Shown piece after piece: positions 42,684 through 51,239 of a stretch of 64,000 nucleotides of DNA. Made by a program: the position numbers and the translations under genes. Location of the stretch: assembly GCA_036381435.1 (NCBI GenBank), contig DASVCW010000026.1:1-64000 (forward strand), read 5' to 3'. The first letter of the stretch is position 1. Every line of letters begins with the position of its first letter. Source of the DNA: Fodinibius sp036381435 (lineage in GTDB: Bacteria > Bacteroidota > Rhodothermia > Balneolales > Balneolaceae). The notes under the pieces are model-generated. The model made no database searches. It was given only the letters and a program-made list of their open reading frames with translations, and had not been told where the DNA came from.

Positions 42684-43757
42684 ATGACCCAGAAAATAAT
42701 CATCGCAATAATTTTAGCTACTGTTTTAGCAGGCTGCTCAGGCCAACAACAGGCTCCGGAACAGGAGCTGGTAAAAACAGTGAATGTGGAAACGGAAACG
42801 GTTGAACTTCAGCCCTTTGAGCGCTATCTGAAACTGGTGGGGACCGTGGAGTCCGAGAATGATGTGGAGATTTCATCCGAAGTTTCGGGCAGAATCTTGA
42901 ATTATTTTGTGGAGCAGGGAGATCATGTTGAAAAAGGTGAGCCCATTCTCAAAATTGACGATGCCCAGTTAATCCAGGAGCGCGAGCGGCTGGAGGCGGT
43001 TACTGCTCAGGCCAAGGAAAATTATGAGCGTCTGATGCGGCTGTACAAGCAGGAAGGAATCGGATCGGAGATCGACTATTTGAATGCTAAATATACCTAC
43101 GAGCAAAGTAAAGCCGCGCTTGAAGCCGTAAAAATCAGTATTGAGAAAACTACGATTAATGCTCCGTTCAGCGCTTCCGTCGAGGAAATTCTTCTTGAGG
43201 AGGGTGAAATGGCTGCTCCCGGAACAACACTGGTTCGTTTGATCGGAACAGAGCAGCTTGAGGTTTCAACCGGCGTTCCTTCAGCCTACGCCAACGTCGT
43301 TTCTGAGGGTGATATAGCTCAGGTTTGGTTCGATTTTGCTACAGCCGATACCCTGCAGCTGCCCATCTCTTTTGTTGGTAAAAGTATTAGTGAAGATGCA
43401 CGCACTTTCGAGGTTGTCATCGAGTTGCCGAGGGAATCCGAATATTACAAGGTGGATATGATTGCCAATGTTAAAATAAGAACTATGCAAGAAGACAGCT
43501 TGGTGGTTATCAGTAATGAATTCATCCAGCAGGGGGATGGCCGGAAAGTGGTGTATGTCGCCAGTACGAACAAAGATGGCGATAAAATAGCGCTCAGGCA
43601 GCCCGTCAGCTTGGGAGCTTCTTATAAAAATAGTGTGGTTGTTACCGGTGGACTGAAGCCCGGAGATGAATTGATTACTGTGGGTTCCGCCTTTTTGCAG
43701 GACAGTATGCGCATCAACATTGTGAATGAAAATAGTCTTGCTCAGCGAAATATTTAA
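42684..43757 (+). CDS. RND efflux periplasmic adaptor (membrane fusion protein), lipoprotein
   Basis: A 357-residue protein. The lipoprotein signal is KIIIAIILATVLAGC with Cys at about residue 18. A split biotinyl-lipoyl-like domain (DVEISSEVSGRILNYFVEQG, then APFSASVEEILLEEGEMAAP) flanks a helical hairpin (VTAQAKENYERLMRLYKQEG). Beta-barrel and membrane-proximal domains follow. It connects the pump to the TolC-type channel. It lies 23 bp after tolC. Confidence 0.94.
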   Translation: MTQKIIIAIILATVLAGCSGQQQAPEQELVKTVNVETETVELQPFERYLKLVGTVESENDVEISSEVSGRILNYFVEQGDHVEKGEPILKIDDAQLIQERERLEAVTAQAKENYERLMRLYKQEGIGSEIDYLNAKYTYEQSKAALEAVKISIEKTTINAPFSASVEEILLEEGEMAAPGTTLVRLIGTEQLEVSTGVPSAYANVVSEGDIAQVWFDFATADTLQLPISFVGKSISEDARTFEVVIELPRESEYYKVDMIANVKIRTMQEDSLVVISNEFIQQGDGRKVVYVASTNKDGDKIALRQPVSLGASYKNSVVVTGGLKPGDELITVGSAFLQDSMRINIVNENSLAQRNI

Positions 43758-43767
43758 AAAGACCGAA

Positions 43768-46700
43768 ATGAATAATCAAGAAATGACAAATAAAAATAAG
43801 CGCAGCAAGAATCAAAAAGACTTCTGGCTGTCTTCTTTTTCAATTGATAACCGAATCAGCGTGCTGGTTTTAGTATTGCTGGTTGCCGTTATAGGTATTC
43901 AGTCTTATCTGTCAATTCCCAAAGAAGCATCGCCGGATATCACCATACCCAATATTATGGTGATTACTACTTATCCCGGATCTTCCCCTGAAGACATGGA
44001 AGCGCTGATTACCCGGCCACTCGAAGAAGAGTTAAGCGGTATTTCTGATGTCAAAGAAATGACATCCACTTCGGCCGAAGGTTATTCCAATATTAACCTT
44101 GAATTCAATTCAGATGTAAATATTGACGATGCTTTGCAAAAGGTGCGTGAAAAAGTGGATTTGGCAAAGCCCGAACTGCCGGCGGACGCCGAAGATCCTA
44201 TCATTCAGGAAATTAATTTCTCCGAGTTCCCGATTATGCAGGTCAATATTTCGGGACAGTATGGCCTGGTGCAGCTAAAGGAAGTCGCTGAAGATATTCA
44301 GGATGAAATCGAGGCTATTCCGTCCGTACTGGAAGTGAATCTGGCCGGAGGACTCGAACGCGAAGTGAAGGTTGATGTAAACCTGGCCAAGCTAAAATAT
44401 TATGGCTTGGGCTTTGGTGATTTAGTGGCCGCTATCCAAAGCGAAAATGTTACGGTACCGGGCGGAAGCATTGAAGTAGGCATAAAAAAATTCCTGCTTC
44501 GCGTACCGGGCGAATATAAATCGGTTCAACCTATTGAAGACATCATTGTTGATGCTCCGAATGATAATCCCATTTATCTTCGTGATTTGGCGGAGGTCAC
44601 CTTTGGTTTTAAAGAGCGCCAAACCTACGCGGAGTTGAATAATGATCCCGTAATTACCCTTTCTGTAGTAAAACGAAGCGGCGAAAATATTCTTGAAACA
44701 TCGTCTGCCGTTAAAGACATTTTGGATGAAGCGCTTCCCACCCTGCCGCCAACTACTGAATTTGCCGTTACCTCTGATCAAAGCGAATATATCAGAAGCA
44801 TGGTCAGCAGTCTTGAAAACAACATTATTTCGGGCTTATTGCTGGTGGTCGGCATCCTGTTATTTTTTCTTGGCTTAAGAAATGCCTCATTTGTGGGTGT
44901 AGCCATTCCTATGTCGATGTTCCTTTCTTTCATCATCATCGAAGGTTTGGGGATGTCGATGAATATGATTGTACTCTTTTCGCTGATTCTTGCCCTCGGT
45001 ATGCTGGTGGATAACGCCATCGTTGTAGTCGAAAATATTTATCGTTATCTGGAAGAGGGACATGATAATTTTACTGCCGCTAAGAAAGGTACCGGTGAAG
45101 TGGCGGTGCCTATTATTTCCGGTACGCTAACCACCCTTGCAGCCTTCTTTCCTCTGCTGTTTTGGCCTGGTGTGGTAGGTGAATTTATGAGCTTTTTGCC
45201 CAAAACGCTGATCATCACGCTTAGCAGTTCCCTTTTTGTCGCCTTAGTTATCAACCCGGTGCTTTGTGCCCTGTTTATGACGAATGAACAGGATGAAGGC
45301 TCCGACAAACCAAAAATGACTGCAAAAGGGAAGTACTTTATAGCTTCGGTTACGACTGTTCTGTTGCTCATTGGCCTGTTTAGTAATTTTCTTACATGGA
45401 CGATGTTAATTGTAACGGGCGTCTTACTGTGGTTGCTTAATAAATTTGTGATGAAGCCTGTTGGGGATTGGTGGCAAACCAGGGGAATCAAGAAAGTGCT
45501 GCAAAAATATGAAGATACTTTGCGCTGGTCGCTGGATCACGGTAAAACGATTATCGGCATTTCTGTTGTCATTTTATTCTCAAGCTTTGTGATATTCGGA
45601 ATTTTTAATCCCGGTGTTGAATTCTTTCCGGAAGACATTCCTCCTGCCCAGGCTTATATTCAAATTGAAGCACCCATAGGCACCAATGTTGAGTTTACCG
45701 AATCGGTGGTTGATGAGATTGAAAGCAAAATTCCGCAAGTACCAAATACGGAAGATATTGAATCGGTGTTAAGCACCGCCGGAGCAGCTATTACTGCCGG
45801 CCCCGGAGGTTCGGAGGGCAGTTCTTCTCACAAAGGAACCATTGTGCTGAATTTTGTTGATTATGAAGAGCGGAAAGGTACCAGTTTTGGCGTTATTGAA
45901 TACGTTCGTAACCACTTTTCTAAAGGCGTTGCCGGCGCGGAAATCACGGTACAAGAACAGCAGCAAGGGCCACCATCGGGAAAACCAGTTAGTTTGGAAA
46001 TTTCCGGTAAAAGCATGGAAACGCTGAATGAAATTTCATCAGAAATCCTGCGAATTCTTCAGAACGATCCCGTGTATAGCAAGCTTGACGGACTGGAGAC
46101 TGACATTCCCGAACCGCGCCCTCAGGTTATTGTTAATGTAGATCGCGAAAAAGCTGCGGTTTTCGGCCTTTCAACCCAGATGGTGGGCAGTACCATTCGT
46201 CAGGCGGTGAATGGGGTTGAAGCCTCACAGTTTCGCGATGGAAAGGAAGAGTACGACATCACCGTTCGGCTCGATGAGCAGTTTAGGAATGATCTGAGCG
46301 TACTGCAGGATTTAGTAATTACAGATGAAGGACGTCAAATCCCGCTCTCCAGTATAGCTTCATGGGAAATCCGCGAGGCTCCGGGTGGCATCAAACATAA
46401 AGACCAGGAGCGTGTGGTTACAATAATGGCTGATGTTCGATCAAACTATAACGCCAATGCCGTGCTTCAGGAAGTTCAAATGGTGCTGGATGATTATCTT
46501 GCCAATCAAATACCCCAGGGCTATGACACCAGCTGGACCGGCCAGCAAGAAGAACAGCAGGAAGCGATGGACTTTTTGATATCGGCCTTCCTGGTAGCGC
46601 TCTTTTTAATTGCTTTCATCCTCATTTCGCAATTCAATTCGATAAGCAAGCCGTTTATTGTGATGACTTCCATCATCATGTCAACGGCGGGCGTGTTCTT

Positions 46701-47262
46701 TGGACTGGCAATTTTTCAGATGCCGTTTGTGATTATTATGACGGGAATCGGCGTAATTTCGCTGGCAGGCGTAGTGGTGAACAACGCCATTGTGCTTATC
46801 GATTATATTGATATTCTTCGCACTCGCGATAATGTACCCCTTTATGAAGCACTGGTTGAAGCTGGTAAAACGCGTTTTCGTCCCGTAATTTTGACCGCCT
46901 TAACTACCGTTCTCGGGCTGGTACCATTAGCTATAGGTTTCAATTTTGATTTCATTGCTCTGGTCAGCACTCCGCTCGAGTTTTTCACTAATATTGGTGA
47001 ATACGTTTACTGGGGCGGAGAGCAGGCTGCCTGGTGGGCTCCCATGGCTGTTGCCGTGATTAACGGACTCATTTTCGCAACTTTCCTGACCCTGATTCTG
47101 GTACCGGTACTTTATTATTTGTTTGAAAAAGGTCGCGATAATGTGAATCTGTTCTTCTTTGATGATAAAAATCCCGGCATTATCTTGGCCGCTCCCGCAC
47201 AAAATGGAAGAAAAAAAGGAGAAAAGAAACATCACGAAACAGAAGGGCCGGTTAGGGTTTGA
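43768..47262 (+). CDS. RND-family efflux pump, inner membrane
   Basis: A 1164-residue AcrB-type transporter. TM1 (ISVLVLVLLVAVIGIQSYLS) precedes the porter domain, which begins IPKEASPDITIPNIMVITTY. The proton-relay Asp is in ILALGMLVDNAIVVVENIYR (TM4). The second half starts with the helix TIIGISVVILFSSFVIFGIF. Two extra helices are inserted between TM6 and TM7 (about residues 515-570: VTTVLLLIGLFSNFLTWTML, then IVTGVLLWLLNKFV), making it longer than the ~1040 of AcrB. An additional amphipathic stretch lies near the end (STPLEFFTNIGEYVYWGGEQ). The frame is open 14 codons upstream inside the adaptor gene; the ATG at 43768 avoids the overlap. Confidence 0.95.
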   Translation: MNNQEMTNKNKRSKNQKDFWLSSFSIDNRISVLVLVLLVAVIGIQSYLSIPKEASPDITIPNIMVITTYPGSSPEDMEALITRPLEEELSGISDVKEMTSTSAEGYSNINLEFNSDVNIDDALQKVREKVDLAKPELPADAEDPIIQEINFSEFPIMQVNISGQYGLVQLKEVAEDIQDEIEAIPSVLEVNLAGGLEREVKVDVNLAKLKYYGLGFGDLVAAIQSENVTVPGGSIEVGIKKFLLRVPGEYKSVQPIEDIIVDAPNDNPIYLRDLAEVTFGFKERQTYAELNNDPVITLSVVKRSGENILETSSAVKDILDEALPTLPPTTEFAVTSDQSEYIRSMVSSLENNIISGLLLVVGILLFFLGLRNASFVGVAIPMSMFLSFIIIEGLGMSMNMIVLFSLILALGMLVDNAIVVVENIYRYLEEGHDNFTAAKKGTGEVAVPIISGTLTTLAAFFPLLFWPGVVGEFMSFLPKTLIITLSSSLFVALVINPVLCALFMTNEQDEGSDKPKMTAKGKYFIASVTTVLLLIGLFSNFLTWTMLIVTGVLLWLLNKFVMKPVGDWWQTRGIKKVLQKYEDTLRWSLDHGKTIIGISVVILFSSFVIFGIFNPGVEFFPEDIPPAQAYIQIEAPIGTNVEFTESVVDEIESKIPQVPNTEDIESVLSTAGAAITAGPGGSEGSSSHKGTIVLNFVDYEERKGTSFGVIEYVRNHFSKGVAGAEITVQEQQQGPPSGKPVSLEISGKSMETLNEISSEILRILQNDPVYSKLDGLETDIPEPRPQVIVNVDREKAAVFGLSTQMVGSTIRQAVNGVEASQFRDGKEEYDITVRLDEQFRNDLSVLQDLVITDEGRQIPLSSIASWEIREAPGGIKHKDQERVVTIMADVRSNYNANAVLQEVQMVLDDYLANQIPQGYDTSWTGQQEEQQEAMDFLISAFLVALFLIAFILISQFNSISKPFIVMTSIIMSTAGVFFGLAIFQMPFVIIMTGIGVISLAGVVVNNAIVLIDYIDILRTRDNVPLYEALVEAGKTRFRPVILTALTTVLGLVPLAIGFNFDFIALVSTPLEFFTNIGEYVYWGGEQAAWWAPMAVAVINGLIFATFLTLILVPVLYYLFEKGRDNVNLFFFDDKNPGIILAAPAQNGRKKGEKKHHETEGPVRV

Positions 47263-47278
47263 TGTGAATGCTGCCTCT

Positions 47279-47293
47279 AAACATGGCATGTTT
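47279..47293. repeat. AAACATGGCATGTTT palindrome
   Basis: A 15 bp near-perfect dyad after the RND stop, followed by TT. The same AAACATGGCATG core forms one arm of the bshA/sucC terminator. Confidence 0.4.
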
Positions 47294-47303
47294 TTAATTA
47301 TAG

Positions 47304-47322
47304 GTCGGGCATCTTGCCCGAC
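47304..47322. repeat. GTCGGGCA hairpin, copy 2
   Basis: GTCGGGCA-TCT-TGCCCGAC, identical to 39162-39180, placed 41 bp after the last gene of the efflux operon. Confidence 0.8.
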
Positions 47323-47481
47323 AACTGTAATTTCTGCACCATTTATTTTTGACGGTTAGCAACCCGTTCTACATTTTCTCGCTCAATTCCCACTTTTTTA
47401 GATGACCTCCTCTGCAAAAAATGGTATCTTTGAGTTTATTTGAAAATCCAGAGCCAATAACTTCTTCAAAAGCCCAACATC

Positions 47482-47889
47482 GTGATTCAGCGGATACAAT
47501 CGGTACTTCTTTTTTTAGCCTTTCTTTTTAACGGAAGCATATTCTTCAACGCGCTTTACAGCCATGCTATGGATGACCCCATGCAATGGATTGGAATAAG
47601 TTTTGCCATTGTTCTGACACTTGCCGCCCTGGCTCCGCTGGGATGTATCTTTTTATATGGAAACCGTCAAAATCAATTAAGCTGGGTCACCCGTTCTTTA
47701 ATTTTACAAGTTATCGCGCTGGGATTCGCTTTGGGAATCTATATTTCACTCGGTGGATTCGGTGTTTTCTTATGGGATGAAACCATTGGCTTAGGTTTTT
47801 TGGTTGTAGCGTTGCTTTTACAGCTTTATGCCCGCAAGAAAATTAAAGATGATATTGAGCTGGTTCAATCAATGGATCGAATCCGCTAA
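47482..47889 (+). CDS. DUF4293 family membrane protein
   Basis: A 135-residue protein starting with GTG as MIQRIQSVLLFLAFLFNGSI, the family-typical N-terminus. Four membrane helices (about residues 7-27, 39-60, 70-92 and 96-115) have short loops. The C-terminus ends in a charged helix (ARKKIKDDIELVQSMDRIR). DUF4293 is largely restricted to Bacteroidota and relatives and has no known function. Monocistronic. Confidence 0.85.
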   Translation: MIQRIQSVLLFLAFLFNGSIFFNALYSHAMDDPMQWIGISFAIVLTLAALAPLGCIFLYGNRQNQLSWVTRSLILQVIALGFALGIYISLGGFGVFLWDETIGLGFLVVALLLQLYARKKIKDDIELVQSMDRIR

Positions 47890-48081
47890 TTTAAAAGTAG
47901 GCAGTGGCAGGCGGCAGAAGGTAGTAATTAGGCCTCAAAGAAAAAGACACAAATTAAATTAATTCCACTTTCACAATATAAATATTGAGCTCTCTAAGAA
48001 GCCTGCTGCCTACTTCTCTATTCTTCTCTCTTCAAAATTATTACACTTTTTTTATGAAATTAAGTGCTAAATCATAAATTT

Positions 48082-48993
48082 ATGCCAGATCAGTATTCAA
48101 AGGTATCAGTTTTTGCAGCACTTGCCGCGGGATTAGCTTCTTTCGGTTTTGCGCCCATTCTCGTTCGCTTTGCTCCCGATACATCACCCCTCGTTTTAGT
48201 GGTTTATCGAACCGGTTTTGCCGCTTTGATGCTGCTTCCGTTCTGGCTTTGGCTGCGCAGCAAAGAAAAACGACCGGGCAAAAATAAAGAACGCCTGTGG
48301 ATTGCCCTATCAGGAGTTTGCCTGGGGCTTCACTTCACCTGCTGGATTGCTTCCCTTTATTATACTTCAGTTGCATCGGCTTCGGTGCTGGTGACCGTTC
48401 ACCCCATTATTATGATTTTGGTTGAACGTCTTTGGTTCAAGCGAAGTTTTGCCACAACTACCTGGATTGGAGTTGTCCTTGCTTTTTCAGGCTCTCTGCT
48501 GCTGGGTATTTCCGACAGTCAAATTGAACAGCCCTTCGCCGACCCGCTTTTCGGAAACTTTCTGGCCCTTACCGCGGCCTTCATCTTCGTAATTTACTTG
48601 CTCATCGGCCAGCGAGTGCGCCAAAAACGCGAATGGATTGATTATGTCTTTCCCATTTACTTCTATGCTGCTGCTATTTGTGTTGTCATTGCGCTTGGTT
48701 TAGGCAAAGATTTGACCAATATTACTGCCATTGGTGTTTGGGCAGGTTTTGGCTTGGCTTTCGGACCGCAAATAATCGGTCATGGAGCGATGAATTATGC
48801 CGTAAAATTTGTTTCACCCACTTTGCTTTCCAGCCTGGTTTTAGTTGAACCGGTTCTCGCCTCTATTCTGGCATTTTTCCTCTTCGCCGAGCTTCCGCCA
48901 ACCACTTCGATCATAGCGATGATTGTTATTCTTATGGGGGTAGCCCTAACCTGGAGACGAACAGGACGAAAAGAAGCAGGAACCGGAATGTAA
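48082..48993 (+). CDS. DMT-superfamily (EamA) transporter 2
   Basis: A 303-residue, ten-helix membrane protein. Repeat 1 covers VFAALAAGLASFGFAPILVR to FVIYLLIGQRVRQKR-type segments, and repeat 2 ends with LLSSLVLVEPVLASILAFFL followed by FAELPPTTSIIAMIVILMGV. A GTG at 48064 opens the frame 6 codons earlier; I use the ATG at 48082. Substrate unknown. It is distinct from the transporter at 39253-40188. Confidence 0.9.
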   Translation: MPDQYSKVSVFAALAAGLASFGFAPILVRFAPDTSPLVLVVYRTGFAALMLLPFWLWLRSKEKRPGKNKERLWIALSGVCLGLHFTCWIASLYYTSVASASVLVTVHPIIMILVERLWFKRSFATTTWIGVVLAFSGSLLLGISDSQIEQPFADPLFGNFLALTAAFIFVIYLLIGQRVRQKREWIDYVFPIYFYAAAICVVIALGLGKDLTNITAIGVWAGFGLAFGPQIIGHGAMNYAVKFVSPTLLSSLVLVEPVLASILAFFLFAELPPTTSIIAMIVILMGVALTWRRTGRKEAGTGM

Positions 48994-49675
48994 GGTTTTG
49001 CTGCGTTCAACCATGACAGGGTTATGCCAAACTACGAGGAATACTCTTTCCCCAGGCATAAGCGCGTCGGCACGTAATATTTCGGTTTCATTACGAATGT
49101 AACAGTTTTGAATGAATGCGGGGAACGGTTTGTTTTAAAACAACCTGTTAGCGCCTGTAGGTCTACAACATGTTTTCTTCGCCTTTTATCCTGTGTCATG
49201 CTGAACTTGTTTCAGCATCTATAGCGAACATTATAGAATTAGGAACTTTAACTGTTTACGGATCCTGATCCCCGAATGCTTTCGGGATAGGATGACCCTC
49301 TGGGTTTGTTCTTTGTCAGCCTTTTAAAGAGGGAGTTAAATGAATTATTTGCAATAATTCATTGGCCCTGTACTAAAAATAAGTGTTAGCGATGCTCCGC
49401 TGCTGATGGTATCAGCGGGGCATGCGTCCCCCCTTTGAAGGGGCCGAGGGGGATGACAGGAGTTAAATGTGAAACCCGATTTTTTACTTTGCAATCAGTT
49501 TTTTAGTAAAAGTATTTTTAAGAAAACCAAATGGTTTAACGAACATTAGAAAAAGTTCATAGAATCAATAATCTGCTTCTTTTTGCCTATCTTGGATCAC
49601 AACTAAAAACAACGGTACAGGCTTATTTCATTTGCATATAGATTTATCAAATTTTGATAACCAAATTTTGGAGTT
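48994..49675. other. 680-bp gene-free region with clustered palindromes
   Basis: No credible coding frame. It contains a hairpin element at 49195-49296 (outer GTCATG / GGATGAC; inner TGCTGAACTTGTTTCAGCA and CCCGAATGCTTTCGGG). A second hairpin lies at about 49390-49426 (GATGCTCCGCTG against CAGCGGGGCATGC). At 49430-49460 there is a CCCCCCTTTGAAGGGG string akin to the CCCCTAAA repeats. The last 100 bp must hold the promoter of the lytic transglycosylase. Confidence 0.6.
49195..49296. repeat. GTCATGCTGAAC palindromic element
   Basis: About 102 bp bounded by GTCATGCT and AGGATGAC. It contains two smaller perfect stems: TGCTGAA/TTCAGCA and CCCGAA/TTCGGG. Its layout recalls the elements at 1808 and 32491, but the sequence is different. 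Confidence 0.5.
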
Positions 49676-51187
49676 ATGCGATTAAATGAGAAGACATCAA
49701 GGCTTTCGCTGGGCATTATTTCTGTTTCATTCATGCTTACGGCATGTATAAACGAGCAGGATATCAATCAATTTGTTGATAACATTCACAATGCAGATTT
49801 GAATGTTTCAGTTACAGAGCCGATAGAGAGAGACTACGCTGAAATTAAAGAAAGCGGCGTTCTTCGGATGATCACCATGTACAGTTCAAGCACCTATTTT
49901 TTACATCAGGGTATTGAATGGGGATTTGAATATGAACTGGTTAGCAAGTTTGCTGAAGAGCATGATTTAGCCCTCAAAATAGTTATTGTGGGGCCGGATG
50001 AGAACCCTTATGACCTGTTGAATAGCGGAAAAGGAGATATTATCGCCGCCAATTATACCATCACTCCTGAGCGGAAAAAGTATGTGGAGTTTACCCGGCC
50101 TTATAATTTGGTAGACCAGGTGCTGGTATTTTCTGATGCGATTAAAAATCCCCCTGAAACGATAAAAGAAGTGGCAAAAAGGGGTATTCCTATTACCGTT
50201 CGCAGAAACAGCTCTTACTATCATCGTTTAAGGGAATTGCAGCAAAATGGGTTGAATTTGTCGATTCATGTGGTGCCGAACGAAAAGGATACCGAGTCAC
50301 TGCTGTTCGATATTTCGAAAAACCTTTATATGGCTACGGTTGCAGATAACAACCTCCTTCAGGCCACTAACAGGTACATGGGGGGCTTGGTGAAGGGTCC
50401 TGTGATTGCTGAAAATGATACTATTGCCTGGGCTATTCGTAAAAACGCTTCTACCCTTGAAACCCAGCTAAACCGCTTTTTGTATGATCATTTTCGGTTT
50501 GGCGATCCCGGCGAAGATCCCAAACGGTCTGCTTTTCTTAACATTTTGCGGAAGCGGTATTTCAAAAAAGGCCCACAGATTGCCGACTATTACGATCCCA
50601 CATCACCCCTGCTTGATGGCATTTCGCCTTACGACGATTTGGTCAAATCCATAGCTGATTCTGCCGGGCTTGATTGGCTCATGATAACTGCCATCATAGC
50701 TCAGGAAACAAAATTTAATCCCAAAGCAAAAAGCTGGGCGGGGGCGATGGGCTTAATGCAGATTATTCCGCGCTATTCTGAGATTTCAAAACCTAAACTT
50801 CTTTATAAGCCGGAAATCAATATTCGTGAGGGGGTTCGTATCCTTTCCGAGCATTTAGATCACTATTCGTATATGGATCGCAGCAACCAATGGGCTTTTG
50901 CTTTAGGTGCTTATAATGCCGGCCCCGGACATATTGCCGATGCCCGTCGTTTGGCTATTGATCATAATGATAATCCCAACGAATGGGAGAATGTGGCCGA
51001 AGCTTTGCTTAAACTGATGCAGCGCAAATATTATAAAAATGCGCGGTATGGCTTCTGCCGCGGTATTCAAACTGTTCAGTATGTGCAGGAGATTAAGAAT
51101 CGCTACAAAACGTATAAAAGTATTGTAGCACTTGCCGAATACGAGCAAAAGAGTTTGGGCCCCGGAGTTTTGGGGATGTTTAACTGA
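49676..51187 (+). CDS. mltF: MltF-like membrane-bound lytic murein transglycosylase
   Basis: A 503-residue lipoprotein (lipobox FMLTAC). The N-terminal half is a periplasmic solute-binding (SBP_bac_3) domain starting ESGVLRMITMYSSSTYFLHQ, with GDIIAANYTITPERKKYVEF. The C-terminal half is an SLT goose-lysozyme-like domain: ITAIIAQETKFNPKAKSWAG with catalytic Glu ~344, GAMGLMQIIPRYSE and ALGAYNAGPGHIADARRL. It cleaves peptidoglycan glycan strands, and the SBP domain likely senses muropeptides. It stands alone upstream of a convergent operon. Confidence 0.93.
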   Translation: MRLNEKTSRLSLGIISVSFMLTACINEQDINQFVDNIHNADLNVSVTEPIERDYAEIKESGVLRMITMYSSSTYFLHQGIEWGFEYELVSKFAEEHDLALKIVIVGPDENPYDLLNSGKGDIIAANYTITPERKKYVEFTRPYNLVDQVLVFSDAIKNPPETIKEVAKRGIPITVRRNSSYYHRLRELQQNGLNLSIHVVPNEKDTESLLFDISKNLYMATVADNNLLQATNRYMGGLVKGPVIAENDTIAWAIRKNASTLETQLNRFLYDHFRFGDPGEDPKRSAFLNILRKRYFKKGPQIADYYDPTSPLLDGISPYDDLVKSIADSAGLDWLMITAIIAQETKFNPKAKSWAGAMGLMQIIPRYSEISKPKLLYKPEINIREGVRILSEHLDHYSYMDRSNQWAFALGAYNAGPGHIADARRLAIDHNDNPNEWENVAEALLKLMQRKYYKNARYGFCRGIQTVQYVQEIKNRYKTYKSIVALAEYEQKSLGPGVLGMFN

Positions 51188-51239
51188 CGGAAGCATTCAG
51201 CTTTCAGCAATCTCTATTTTTCGATGTATTAGTTGTGCC

